The translations under genes were made by a program, and so were the position numbers. From Forficula auricularia (Eukaryota > Arthropoda > Insecta > Dermaptera > Forficulidae), in the NCBI GenBank assembly GCA_024734495.1, contig JALMQS010000153.1:15236789-15300788 (forward strand): a stretch of DNA of 64,000 nucleotides, read 5' to 3'. Positions 1 through 14,189 of the stretch are shown here, piece after piece. Within the stretch, counting starts at the first letter, position 1. Each line of letters starts with the position of its first letter. The notes under the pieces were generated by a model. It made no database searches. It was not told the DNA's origin and worked only from the letters and a program-made list of their open reading frames with translations.

Positions 1-3000
1 ATCATTTTCGCAACCAATTATTGAAAATTATTATATTATTCTTTTTTTCTTCACATTTATCTTCCAATAGCATATTTTTTTATTATTATTATTAACAAAC
101 GGACATTTTATGAAATAATTTTTATAAATTATCTTTTTTGTATTTAAACCATATTGAATATTTTTACGTAATATATAATTCGTAATATTATCGAATAATA
201 AGGAAAGCAATTCCTTCTCTATTTTTCCTTTTTTATGATCAAAATAATTATTTTTTTCTTAAATATTAGTAATTTGGCAATTATTTATTCAAAATTTATG
301 TTTTGCTAGTCAAACATTCGAATAACTCAAGTATTGATTTGATTATTACTTAATCAGGTTGTTTTCTAATTACTAAAATATTATTATAAATATGAAAAAT
401 ACTAGTTATATATTTTTTTGAATACGCATGACTTTTTATTGGACTCATTTAGTATTGAGTAGTATACTCAGAGATTTTTTTAAATTTATTATTTAATTTA
501 TTTTTTAATTCTACATTACCTATGAAGAATTAATTTTATTAAATCTTTTTGAATTGAAAAATTATAGGTATGCATTGATTTAATTTATTTGTTTGTTTTG
601 CTTTTTTTAATTTATTGGTACTTCATACCATATTTACCCTTTCATAAGTATAATTTAGAATTTTTATTTGCATATCAATTTTTCAACTATTTATATTATG
701 TATGTAATTAGACAATTATTTATTCAAATATTTTGTTTTCGGATATGTATGGTAAATAGGCTAAATGAAACACGCAATATATTGATTTGGTTCGTTATTT
801 ATTCGAATTGTTTCCTCGTTAGCATGTTTATGTAAAAATAAAAATCTTGGAATTAATTTACCTATATGAATACGAGTGTTTATAAATATTGTGAATTAAT
901 GATAACCATTTATTAGAGGCATTTTTATTATTCTTAATAATAATTATCTGGGAATCGAATGGGGTGGTTGAAAATATTCTCATATTTGTGATTCAACGGT
1001 TTTATAGTTAAAAATATACTCTAGATTTTCAGTTTCAGCTGACTACCTATATTGCCTATATATAAGTTTCTAAATTATACTAGTTAAACATAATGGAAAT
1101 TCACATAAGACTTAAAAATATTTTTTCCAAAATATAGAAATCCAAGGGTAAGGGTTAATTCATCGTATTTATCTATGATCTTTAAATATTGATAAATTTG
1201 GGAATTTACTTTTTAATAATAAAATTGAAATCTGAATTTCATTTTCAATGATCGAATATTCATTTTTTCTTTTTCTATTAGTTACTAAAAAATATTGTGT
1301 AGGTATCGCATAGAATATATATTCATATAATAATGACTTATATTTAGGTATATTTGTAAAATATAAATTTTCGAATTTCATTTATTCAATCAATTACATT
1401 CAAAATGACGTGATATGATTAGATATAACTTAATTTTGTTTTATTAAAGATACTAAATTATAAATTAATGTATAGTAAGGAGGTAAATTGAAATTTCATT
1501 TAAAATGTATTTCCAATTAATAATACTAGCCTTTATTTGTTATTTAGATACCTATATTAATTATTGGAATTTCCCCTTCGAATTATGGAATATCGAAATT
1601 TTTAACGAGATTCTAAAAGAATTTCCAATAATACCAAAATTGGAAATCTATCGTTTTTATTTCATTCTAAATTCATCAAATCTGATTTTACTTATAAATA
1701 AATTCCATTTGTAAATTTATAGTTTATATCTTTCGGATTATCATAATATTAGGATTTTGTGTTCCATCATTAAAATATCATTCTACCTATATATTAATTA
1801 AAAACAGGGTTAATTGTTCTCATAAATAAATTTATGAAATGGAATTAAATTTTTCAGATTATCATAAACTTTTTTTTTACTTTGTCTATTCTTTGATCGT
1901 TTTAATAAATTTACGGTTATTTTTGCAAATATTTTATCATAATAGTCTTATTCAATGGGCTATGTTGTATTGTTTTTCTTTTATAAGAGACGTATGTAAA
2001 ATATACAACATTGACCAGAGAGAAATTCACATAGAGATATAGTTTTTCAGGTTTAAAATTTCACTTTTTAAATCATATATTTATTTTACGGATTAAACAA
2101 GCCAACTTGAGTCTATTTAAAGATATATTCGAGTGTCTAAAATAGAACGGTTTTATCTCTAAGGATAGAAATTTTTTAATATTAAGGAAAAGATAAGTCG
2201 ATTAGTATCATAATAATTGACTGTCTTTTTGCCCTTATACTATATATGAAAAGATAAATACCTATTATAGAGTCTATTATAAAAATTTATTACTTCATTA
2301 TTTCATTCTGAAATACACCCTTTTCAATATTCTAATCTACTAATTTATAAATATTATAATAATGTAAAACGTTAAAGAAATGAGATATTCTTGAAAAAAT
2401 ATTTTTTAAACGGTCTTAAATCTATTCATAAATAAATTATATTTCTTGTTTTTATAGATATAATTTATTTTTCAAATTTTAGTAATCCGTAATCCTTTAT
2501 GTATAATATTCTTGATGATATTCTTTATTTTTTGTTTTTCGATGGCTCGCCGCCTTGTGTTACGCAGCTTTGTAAAAGAGGTGGTAAACTGTTGGCCTAT
2601 ATTCAGGCGTTCCCAGTGGACAAGGTTAGAGATTTCCTTTTGGAAATTTATATTAATAAAAAAATTCTACACGATTATTTGTTTAATCCTATTTAAATGG
2701 ATTCACGAATCATTTTTATCTTTTAATATACTCTATATGATACACTTTTTGTTGTTTAGCTTTATAATACTATTAGCAGATTTGTTTTAAGGGAAAATCA
2801 GAAAATAATACGTAATAATAAATGTACCCAAGTTTGCGTAAATTTCATTAATATAATTAATTATTTTTGATGATTACAGCGGTTTTTGATCTTTTTTAAA
2901 ACCCCAGAAAAAACAGGAAAATTAATTTTTTACGATTTTATTATCTTATTAATTATATAAAATAAATGAGCTATCGGAAAATTTGATCTGGTTAAATAAT

Positions 3001-4500
3001 CCAAGCTTACTCTAATCTATTTAAACTTACATATTTTCGTGTTTATTATAGAACATTTTTAATTTATTTATCTCTAAACCGAATAGGAGTAGACATTTTG
3101 CGAAATATTACTTTATTAATACTTATATTATTGTCTTTTTATAAATATTCAATTATTCATAATATTATTTTTTTTTTATTTTTTTACGAAAGACTATATA
3201 TATATAATGTATACAAGCTTATTTGTCAAAGGGTTAATTCGCATAATAGGAATAGTTATTATTTATTTAAAATTTCAATTTTTAAATTATAGATTTAATT
3301 AGATTTATTTTTATTTTATGGTAAATTAAAAGTAATATCATTAAGTAATTGATAAAAATAAGAGAAATATCTATGCTCACGAAAACCAAATATTTATATT
3401 AATTTATTCATTAAAATCTTTATTAAAGATAATAATTTAGAACAGAGACAGATATTGTTCCTTCGATAAATTATTTCATAAATTATAGAGATAAATTTCG
3501 CCGTAAATAAACTTATAATAAAATTTCGGGATGCTTTCAAAGATAAATTTATGTTTAAATCATACGAGGTTTATCAGAGATGGAATTCGTATTCGAGTAT
3601 TTTATTCTTATTTTTAAATTATAGTAGTAAGAGTTTTCGTTTTTAGATGTTCATCGCAAATAATATTAAATGCAATCGTAATATTAGAAATTGTAATAGT
3701 ACCTAGTAATTTATAAATACGAATATTTTTTTATATGATAAATTGATTTGATTATTAGTTATTCGCAATTCGCAATGGGTTTTACGAAAGGTACTATTAT
3801 AACGATATTTGAAATATGATATATGAAAATTATAAATTATTTTAGAATAATCTAGTAAAATAAGGTATAATTGATTATGATTTCGAACTTACAAGTTCAT
3901 ATTTTACGCTGAAATGATTTTAACATAAAATATCACATATTTTGACATTATTTCTAGTTTCATCCTTCGGTTATCATATTATTCGGTTAATTTTTAAGCG
4001 AAATATATAGGTAATATTATAAATAATATGAATTTATTATAGTTAGATTTTTGTTTTACGTATAAATAAATAAATATCTAAATCATAGAAACTTTTGTTT
4101 TTAATAAATTTATTATACTAAAATGGTGGCAAAGTAACAGATAGACCTAGGTATTGATTTTTAAAACAATTTATTTCTCAATTATGAGATTAAATCTATT
4201 GGCAAATAAATTTGTAATAATATTTAGGGATGTATTTTTTAGAGACGAATAAATTTAAATTATACGAGTTTATTATAGAGGGAATTTATAAGAGGTTAGT
4301 TTTTCCAATCATAATATTAATTGCTTTTGGTTGTATATGTTCGTATAATTAATTACATAGGTAATATTACGAGTAGAAATAAATTCTCATGAAATGATAA
4401 AATTTATCCATGTTTTAATCGGTATTTTTATTTTGTTTTTTGTCCTTTAATTTCGATATTTGAAAATTGTAATTTTAATAAATTTATTTGAGTATTTATT
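1..4500. repeat. AT-rich DNA, very diverged satellite-1 relatives, no gene
   Basis: No open frame here has coding character; the longest are AT-driven and under 100 codons. Weak matches to satellite 1 can be read by eye. At about 742-840 a stretch has the order 'atggtaaata', 'acacgcaat', 'tattgatttggttc', 'agcatg', which parallels the satellite-1 order 'ggataataaat', 'acgcaacac', 'tattgatttggttc', 'agcata'. Further diverged repeats appear at about 2080-2160, 2990-3060, 3480-3700 and 4150-4350. I read this as the oldest, most eroded edge of the array. Only the 95 bp repeat at 2546-2640 stands out. Confidence 0.55.
2546..2640 (+). repeat. Dispersed ~95 bp repeat, copy A
   Basis: This is a GC-richer patch in AT-rich DNA. 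It shares the ordered blocks 'ttacgcagct', 'gtaaaaga', 'attcaggcgt' and 'ccagtggaca' with segments at 19395-19490, 43250-43345 and, more weakly, 43380-43470. The copies differ mostly by point changes and lie in unrelated flanks, so this is a dispersed element and not part of the satellite monomer. In the + strand reading frame, copies A and B are open across the block and share the residues LRSFVK and FRR. The origin is not recognised; a fragment of an old transposon or a retroposed RNA is possible. Confidence 0.6.
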
Positions 4501-6560
4501 TTAATGTTTATTTGGGCTAAACCTGCTATTCCTATATATCGTATTCAAATTATCAAGCGCAAAACAATAACGAAAGTCGAAATTAATTTATACAAGTCTG
4601 TACACATCGTTTGCATTTGGCTATAAGTATATATTATGGATAATTATGTATATAATTATTTATCTAGATCTTTTACTAGAGGTACTAATTTAGACGGGCA
4701 AGTACCAGATACTGTTTATTATTGTCAATTATTGGCTTAATTTTATTTTTAATATAATTTTTTTAATCTAATTTAATAGAAATATATTAACGAGATTTTC
4801 CATTTTCATTTAATATTTATTTTTTATTAATATTATTATCTTATCACACATATTTTTTATGAAAAATTTGGGTGTTTCGTCAATTTTCTATTAAAATGTT
4901 CGTTAATCGGGAAACTTTATCATTCATTTTATAATTAAAAAATATACCTAATAGTAAAGTTGCTTTAAAAAATCAACCAATCAGGCAATAATTAACGAGT
5001 TCAAAGTTTTGTAAAGTGCCTTTAAAAGCGGATAATTTCATTTATAAATCATACTTTCAATTTGTATCGTTTTTATGTTGTTCGAAAGTCAGAATGGTCA
5101 AGAGAAGAAATTATATTTTGATTGTGATATTGGGAATATTTATTGGTATTACTCGCTATTATTCTTTAAAATTTATATTCTATTTTCATATCTTTGCATT
5201 CAAAAATGTATTGATTCATTTTGAAGAGCTTTTAATATTATTCTAAATTATAGAGACGGAATTCGCTTAAGGATTCAATTTCATTTGTTTTTCAAGCCAT
5301 TATTAATTTGAAATTGATAGTTATTCAAGATATATGATAAAATTAATATGTAGGTTTTAGTTAGCTTTTTTGTTTATTTATTACCCTTCATTTTATTTTA
5401 TTATATAAATATAAATTATTAATACGTATATTTTTTATTGCATATTTTCTACCTTATATGGATAATAAATAGTTTGTACTAGTACTAGTATATTATGGTA
5501 TATATTTGGGTTAAAGCAACCAACGCAACAAAATTATATACATAATTTAAAACCAATATAAAAAAATATATTATTTTATTTTTATTGTCAACATTTAGTT
5601 CGAAATTTGATAAACTTTTTTTTTCATTTATTACCAAACAAATATATTATTGAAATTCGTTTTATTACTCTAGAATCATTTTATAATAAAATACGAATTC
5701 GTATCTACATTTACGATACTATTCGAGTAAATTTTAAACATAATATAATTTTTGTTTATATATTAATCAATGAGATTTCCTATTGTCAAATTTTTACGGG
5801 AAAAATAAAAGATCATACGTGTTTATTGAATTTCAAGGGTGTAGTATTTTACCAGCCTATCATAATAATAGTAAAGAATTTTATGATACCGTATAACTCG
5901 ATATTTATTTTTTCGTAAATTTTCTTAAATATTGCCTTTTTTTTAATCATTTTCTTAAATAATAAGGTTTTTATCAAATCTAGGTCTTAATAAATATATT
6001 TTTGAAACGTATAATATATTTTTTAACGGATATTTTCTTCTTTATATGAATAATAAAGTCTGTATATTATATCTATATTTTGTTGAGAGCAATATAATTA
6101 TATAATTCCAAACCAATATAGTAATTTAATATTTTATTTTTATTGTCCATATTTAATTCGAAATTTGATATACCATTCTTTGTTTTAATAGCAAACGAAC
6201 ATATTGAAATCAGTTTAAATAAATTATGTATTAACACCATTTTTCTTTACTCTAGAATCATTTTAACACACGAAACCAATAACTACATTTACGATATATA
6301 TATTTTTGAACTTTGTTATTATTCAATGAGTTTTATTATTTTTATATTTTTAAGGGAAAAGTCAAATGTTAAGTATTTATTGTATTTTAAGTATCTATTA
6401 TAAAATTATTTTTAATTTTTCGTAACTACCTTGTCATAATAATAGTAAATAATTTTATGATATGATATTACTGGATATTATTTTTCTTGAGGCTTAAAAT
6501 TTGTTGTTTATTTTAATATTTTCTTAAATATTACGGTTTTTTTGTGATCTACCCTTTAAA
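4500..6560. repeat. Satellite-1 array, left part (diverged ~0.55 kb units)
   Basis: Degenerate landmarks of satellite 1 ('gggctaaa', 'gggttaaagcaac') occur near 4510, 5510 and 6075. Two related units can be aligned at roughly 5450-6000 and 6010-6560. Both contain, in order, 'ggataataaa', 'ttcgaaatttgata', 'ctctagaatcatttta', 'acatttacgata' and 'cataataatagtaaa'. A partial third copy of their distal part is at about 8260-8400. The apparent small open frames at 5607-5918 and 6143-6403 cover the same repeat sequence in both units and diverge like noncoding DNA, so I do not call genes. Confidence 0.6.
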
Positions 6561-6651
6561 TAATAAAATAAGATTTCATTTATTATGCGTAATAATTAAA
6601 ACTTTTCGTGCGAGGTGTTTTTAATGAGAATTAAATATATATATATATTTA

Positions 6652-6692
6652 GCGGGCCTCCACATCTCCCCTTATAGCCCGCCGATCCTCCC
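6652..6692. repeat. GC-rich hairpin box left of minisatellite
   Basis: A sharply GC-richer box begins GCGGGCCTCCAC and contains the complementary 'gcccgc' about 20 bases later, so a short hairpin can form. A related box beginning GGGCCTCCAC lies at 8165-8195, on the far side of the minisatellite. The two boxes share 'gggcctccac' and later 'gatcc.tcc'. They may be remains of one inserted element or part of a longer repeat unit. Confidence 0.45.
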
Positions 6693-6845
6693 ACTTATTT
6701 TGATAGCATTTAATGGGATTGTCAATTTAGCTTGAATGGGGCACTATGGTATCGCTCAAATTTCATATACAGTAGATATGTATATTGTTACCAACACCGA
6801 AACTTATTTTTATTATGAATATTAAATCCTCAAGTCCATAAAACT

Positions 6846-7640
6846 TATGAGTATTTTTTTTTCTATTTTTTACCAATATTAACGAGTATTTTTTTTCTAT
6901 TTTTTACTAATATTAACGAGTTTTTTTTTATTTGATACCAATTTAACGAGTTTTTTTTTCTATTTTTTACCAATATTAACGAGTATTTTTTCTATTTTTG
7001 ACCATTAATAACGAGTACTTTTTCTATATATTTGTTAGCAATATTAACGAGTATTTTTTTTTCTATTTTTTGCCAATATTAACGAGTTTTTTCTATTTGT
7101 TATCAATAATAACGAGTTTTTTCTATTTTTTTAACTAATATTAACGAGTTTTTTTTATTTGTTACCAATATTAACGAGTATTTTTTTTCTATTTTTTACC
7201 AATATTAACGAGTATTTTTTCTATTTTTTACCAATATTAACGAGTATTTTATTTATTTGTTACCAATATTAACGATTATTTTTTTCTATTTTTTATCAAT
7301 ATTAACGAGTATTTTATTTATTTGTTACCAATATTAACGAGTATTTTTTTTCTATTTTTTACCAATATTAACGAGTATTTTTTTTTCTATTTTTTGCCAA
7401 TTTTAACGTTTTTTTCTATTTGTTACCAATATTAACGAGTTTTTTCTATTTTTTACCATTATTAACGAGTATTTTTTTTACTTGTTTTAGCAATATTAAC
7501 GAGTATTTTTTTTCTATTTTTTACCAATATTAACGAACATTTTTTTTTCTATTTATTACCAATATTAACGAGTATTTTTTTTCTATTTGTTACTAATATT
7601 TACTAGTATTTTTTTTTTCTATTTGTTAACAATATTAATC
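6846..7640. repeat. Minisatellite, ~33 bp unit, about 23-24 copies
   Basis: A direct tandem array with units of about 28-36 bp. Each unit has 'taacgagta', a T run, 'ctattttt' and 'taccaatat'. Unit length varies mainly through the T run (5-9 bases) and through alternation of 'ctattttttacc' and 'ctatttgttacc'. The edges are clear: single-copy-like AT DNA starts after about 7640. No open frame crosses it. It is distinct from satellite 1, which surrounds it, so it expanded inside that array. Confidence 0.9.
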
Positions 7641-8164
7641 TATTTTCTAAAAACAGTTTCGCAAATTATAAGTATTCAGAACAATTTTCATATTTTTTCT
7701 TAGAATAATTAATTTCCATTCATTATATTATCGATGAATAAAAAAAGTTTTCGCTTTTTTTTCAAGAGGAATTAGATAGATATATCATGGGGGTAATTTT
7801 TAAAATTGTAAATCTTAGAAATTTACCCATGTACAATTGCACATACCTATATAATATTATTGAATATTTTAAAATATAAAAATATATTTACAAAATCGTC
7901 AATTTCACCGAATTATTTTTATATTTTTAGATAACATAATAATATTTTCATTTTTTTGTTTATTTCAAAAATATTTTTCACATACGATTTTATTGTATTG
8001 AATGGTTAGTTATATTTTTATTTTTATGTTGTCGCAATTCGCAAAAACCCTATTTGGTATAAGATTTGCTAATCTTATATTAGGTATTTTATAAAATAGT
8101 AATTTTTATAAGTGTTAACTCCGGTGTATTTTACCTAATGATTTTATAATATAATTTTATTATA

Positions 8165-8195
8165 TGGGCCTCCACGACTCCTGATCCCTCCACAC
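8165..8195. repeat. GC-rich box right of minisatellite
   Basis: This is the partner of the box at 6652-6692, sharing 'gggcctccac' and the C-rich end. The intervening 1.5 kb holds the minisatellite and AT-rich DNA with no gene. Confidence 0.4.
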
Positions 8196-10169
8196 AAGAT
8201 TTATAATAAATATAATTTTAATATTACATATTTCGACACCAATACTAAATTGTATATATTTAACTGACTATATTTAAAATCTTACGTGTTTATTGTATTT
8301 TTTGGGTGGACTATTTTAAAGAGTATAAAATTTTATTTTTATTTTTTCATAACCAGCTTATCATAGAAATAGTAAAGAAGGCCTATCACTCAAATTTTTT
8401 TTTCAAAATTTTATAATTTTTTATCGTTTGACTTTTCTTAAATAAGTTTTTTTTAATTTTTTTTATAATCTATCTTCTATATAATCAAATTTTAAAATTC
8501 TAAAATTTTCCATCGCATCTTGTTCTGTATAACTATACTTTTCTTACGTTCTATATGTATTTTTTTAATGTATATTTCCTACTTTATTGATATGGAAAAT
8601 AGTTGTATATTATGGTATATATTTTGGTTAAAGCCACGAACGCAACACAAATATATTTATCATATTCAAATTCTGTACCGCAAAACAATAACTTAAGGGG
8701 AAATCATACATGTTCACATCCGAAGCATTTGGGATTCTTATCGCATCAAAAATCTATGTATATAATTACATTTCTTTTATAATTATTTTTATATACTTAT
8801 TCATTTAAATCTTTTATTTAAGATAGTAATTTAAAACTAAGTTAAAACGCTAGATATTGTCTCTTGAAATTAAATTCCTCTAACTTTTCAGATTCTAGTA
8901 TAGAAATATAGATAAATTACCCTTTTTTTATTTATAAAGAGAATTTTACAAGTATTTTTCAAAATTTTAAATTTTATTTCTGAATTTTAGATTTGTTTTA
9001 TTTTGATTTTAGAATATCACAAGTAATATTAATCGCAATCGTGATATTGGAAATAGTTTTATTATTTAAAATGAAAAAGTATTTGGTCGTTATTATTATA
9101 TTGATATTTGATTTCCTGATTTCAAAATTTTTCTTTCATATCTGATTGTAAATAATGTTGTTTTTTTTGCATATTTTCTACCTTTTATGAATAACGAATA
9201 GTTTGTATATTCTAAATTTGGTTAAAGATACGAACCAACACAATTATATCTATCGTAGTTAAATTGTCTACGGCAAAACCAAAGCTTATAGCATAATACT
9301 CCTACGATTTAGAATTAATCGGGCATTTATTTATAGACCTTTTATTAGAGATAATAATTAAGGAACGGGATATATATCATGTTTCTTAATTCATGGAGTT
9401 ATTTCTATTTGTAATATAATATGCATATGGTTCCGGAATAATTAATTCAATATATAATAAAAATCTTAAATCGGCAGGGTTTTTCTTTTTTCATTAAAAA
9501 AAAATCATTTTTAATATTCGTATTTTCAGTTTATCATATTCTTTTAAAATTTAATTTTTATATATTCTGATTTTATATCCGTTATAATTTTTTTCACATT
9601 GATTTCGTCATTACAAAATTTATTTGATTGTATATCATTTCATATATTAATGCATATTTTCTAGATTAAATGCATAATAAATAGTTTGTGTGTATATTAT
9701 ATATGTGGGCTAAAACAACAAACGCAACACACTTATTCAAATTCTTAGGTACCTTCTGTCCATGATCCTAAGGGGGAATCATACGAGGAAATATTAATTG
9801 GGTTCTTATTTAGGATTTTATTGTAAAATCGTTTTTTGCAAAATTAACGTTTTGTATTTATACTTAATTAATCTAATATTGATTTTTTTGTTACTTAGTA
9901 GAAAAATATATCTTATACCTACTAAGAGTTTATTTTATATTAGTTCTGAGGGATCTTTATTATTAGCGGGTAAAATTGATTTCAATTTTTAATGTTCTTA
10001 AGTAATATCGATCGCAATCGAGAGTTTGGAAATACTTTCAATGTATTAAATTGAAACATATTGTATTATTATTTGTTTTCATAATTTCAAAGTTTTTTTG
10101 ATAGTATATAATTTTTCTATTGTATATTTTATACGTCATATAGATAATAAATAATAGTTTGTATATTAT

Positions 10170-13100
10170 ATATGTGGGTTAAAGCAACAAACGTAACACA
10201 TTTATTCAGATTCTCTAACTCAAACTCAATATTCCCTAAAGGTGAATCATACGCGTAAATATTAATTTGGTTTTTATTCTATAATCGTTTTTGCATAATT
10301 AACTATTGTCATTTTACTTATTCAATTTATTATTTATTAAAAAAATATACGTTATACTAAGAGTTTATTCTATCATAGTTCTAAGGGGTATTTATTTATT
10401 TTTTATTTTATTTTTGTTTTTTTTGTTTTTTTAATCGCATAAAATTCGTTTCCATTTTAGATGTTCGCAAGTAATATCGATCGCAATCTTGAGTTTGGCA
10501 AAACTTTCATGATATTAAACTAAAACGTATTAGTAGTTATTTTTTTTTTTTTAAACTATAATTTCGTCATTTCAAAACATATTGATTGTATATTATTATT
10601 TATTGCATATTGTATACCTATGTACCTTATAAGGAGAAAATAATTTGTATATTACAATATATTTTGATTGTAGTAACCAAAGGAACACAGTTATACTAGT
10701 ATGTATAGTATCGAGATACTCTTACATAAAACCTCATAAGTATATATTTAGGATAATTAATTATACTTATTTATTAGATATTTTTAACTATGGGAACAAT
10801 AACTACTATTCATGTTTCGTAAATTTATTAGGTGAATTTTTTGTAATTACTTAATACTTGTAGTTATATATCGGCAGGATTTTTATTTTTTCATTTTATT
10901 TGAAACTATGTTAACATTATATTTCGGTTAAAGCAACTTTCTACCCCAAAACCATTTTTTCATTTAATTCAATATATAAATCGAAATACATCTTTTGATT
11001 GATTTCGGTAGGATTTTTTCCTTTTCATTTATAACATTTATTTTTAATATTCTTATTTTCACTTTATCATCATATTCTTTATAAATTCTGTTTTTATTTC
11101 CTCTATTATTTTTTTACACTTTGAATTACAAAATGTATTTGATTGTATATCATTGAATATGTTCTACATTATTTGAATAATAAATAGTTTTTAAATTAAA
11201 TGTTTGGACTAAAACAACGAACGCTACACAATTATTCAGATTCTCTTGGTTTTTATATAATATTTTATTCTAGAATCGTTTTAGCATAAATAACCTTATG
11301 TTCTAGACTTATTATTGAACTTTCAATGTGTTTTTATTATTTAATCATATTTTCGGGCTTGTGTGTTTTTTCATACATTTTCTATCATAGATCTGGGTTA
11401 AAATATCGAACGCAACACAATTACATTTACCCTATTAAAATGTTGACGTCGAAATAACTAACAAAATGGAAATTATTACTAATGATCATACGAAGGAATT
11501 CACATCAGAAAGACTGGCTTATGAGCATATTTCTTTGATAATTATTTATACAATTACTTATAAAGATCTTTTAAGAATAGATACAAATTATAATAAAGTT
11601 TCGTAAATTTTTGGGTTATTTCTATTCATAATATAATAGATACTATATATGGTTCGCGAGACCATTAATTTACATTAGTATATTGGGGAAAATAAAATAT
11701 TGACGATATTTTTCAATTGTTATATTTATAAAATTCACTTTTAATCAGCTTATCAAATTATTCATAAATATATACGGTAGTTTTAGAATTTCTGTTTTTA
11801 TAACATAGATTCATTTCCATTTTAGATGCTCGCAATTAATATCTCTCACAATCATGAGTAATCAAAACCTTTAAAGATATGAAATTGACACGGATTAGTT
11901 TGCTATTATTTTTTAAATTTGTATTTAGTCATTTCAAAATTTCTTTTATTGTACGTATATTTTTTTTACTGCATTTTTTATACGTTGTATGGATGTATAG
12001 TCGATACATTTAGATTAAAACAACGAACGCTACACTCAATTATTAAAATTCTCCTACTTAAAACCATACTAGTGAATATAATTAATTTGTTCTTATCTAG
12101 GATTTTATTCTATAAGCGTTTTAGAATAATTAACTATTGTTATTTTACTTATTCAATCTATTTCTAATTTGTTTTTTATTATTTAGTAAAAAACATACGT
12201 TATATTAAGAGTTTATTCTATCATAGTTCTAAGGGTTGTGATTTTTTTTTCAAATCGGATAAAATTCGTTTCCATTTTAGATGTTCGTAAGTAATATGGA
12301 TCGCAATCTTGAGTTATGATATTAGATTAAAACGTATTAGTCGCTATTTTTTCACACTATGATTTAGTTATTTCAAAATTTATTGATTGTATATTAATGA
12401 TTATTTCTTGAATATTTTATACCTTAAAAGTTATAATGATAAAATAATTTGTATATTATATATTTGGATTAAAGTAACCAACAGAACACAGTTATATGTA
12501 TAGTATTTAGATACTCTACAATCTCGAAAGTATATTTTTTTGATAATTAATTAAGTTTATTCATTAGATATTTTAAACTATAAAAATTAGAGTGGAAACA
12601 ATACTACTATTCATGTTTCGTAAATTAGTATGTGAATTTTCCTTGTAATTAGTTAATACCTGTAGTTATATATCGGCAGGATTTTTACTTTTTCATTTTA
12701 TTTGAAACTATTTTAACATATATTTTGGTTAAAGCAACCAATAGAACCGAACTTTCTACCCTAAAACCTATGATCACCTACCAAAGCTGAAATCACTACC
12801 AAATATTTTTACACTTTGGTTTCTTAATTTCAAAATTCATTTTTTAATTCAATGTGTATATCGAAAATACATCTATTGAATGATTTGGGTGGGATTTTTC
12901 CCTTTTCATTTATAGCATTTATTTTTAATATTCCTATTTTCACTTTATCATCATATTCTTTATGAATTCTATTTTTATTTCCCCTATTTTGATTACAAAA
13001 TTTATTTGATTGTATATCATTGAATGTGTTCTAAATTATATGGATAATAAATTGTTTGGGTTAAAACAACGAACGCTAGACAATTAATCAGATTCTCTTA

Positions 13101-13700
13101 CATGGTTATTATTTTAGTATTTTATTCTAGAATCGTATTAGCATAAATCACCTTATGTTCTTAGATTTATTATTAAACTTTCAATTTGTTTTTGTTATTT
13201 AATGATATTTTCGGGTTTGTATTTTTTTTCATAGATTTTCTATGAGAGATCTGGGTTAAAATATCTAACGTAACACAATTACATTTATACCATTAAGATT
13301 TTAACGCTGAAATTACTACCAAAGTGGAAATTATTAATAATGATCACACGAAGGTATTCACATCATAAAGATTGGCTTATGAGCATATTTCTTTGATAAT
13401 TATTTATTTATATATTTACTTATTAAGATCTTTTAAGAATAGATACAATTATTTAAATTTATGGGTTATTTCTATTCATAATATAATGGATCTATAGTTC
13501 CCGAGACCATTAATTTACATAAATATATTCGGGGGAAAAAATATTCGCGCTATATTTTCATTTTATTTATTTATAAAATTCATTTTTAATCAGCTTATCA
13601 AATTATTCCTAAATATATAGTTTTATTATAGAATCTCTGTTTTTATATTCGCTCTTGATATTTTACACTTTGATTTCGTCATTTTAAAATTTATTTGATT
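10170..13700. repeat. Satellite-1 higher-order repeat, ~1.85 kb, two copies
   Basis: Corresponding marks lie about 1.80-1.86 kb apart: 10662/12466, 10927/12724, 11206/13060, 11393/13253 and the block with 'gaccattaatttacat' near 11660/13505. The second copy therefore arose by duplication of a unit spanning several monomers and not one monomer at a time. The copies now differ by many substitutions and small indels. Confidence 0.7.
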
Positions 13701-14189
13701 GTATATTATTCAATATATTATTGCATATTTTCTAAATTATATGAATAATAAATTATTTTTAAATTATATATTAACGCTACACAACTATTCAAATTCTCTA
13801 CTTCAAAACCATAGCCTAAGAGGTAATTATTAATTTTGTTCTCGGTTAGAATTTTATTCTAGAATCGTTTTACCATAAATAACGTTTTGTTTTTACACTT
13901 ATTTTGAGTTTTCAATTTGTTTTTGTAATTTAGTGGAAAAAAATACATTATAATAAGAGTTTTCTATCTATCATGGTTCTAGGGGTGTTTTTAAAAAGCG
14001 GATAAAATTGATTTTCATTTTTAATATTCGTATAAGTATTATCAATCGTTATCGTGTGTTTGGAAATACTTTCATAGCTGCAATTATTTTTTTTTTATAT
14101 TTATATTTCTTCAATTCAAAATATATTTGATTGTATATAATTTTTTATTGTATATTTTATATGGATGATAAATAGGTAGTAAATTATAT

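Noticed and set aside
2499..2790. Open frames at the 95 bp repeat copy A as a gene
   Set aside because: The frames end soon after the repeat in AT-rich sequence, and copies C and D of the repeat are closed in the same frame.
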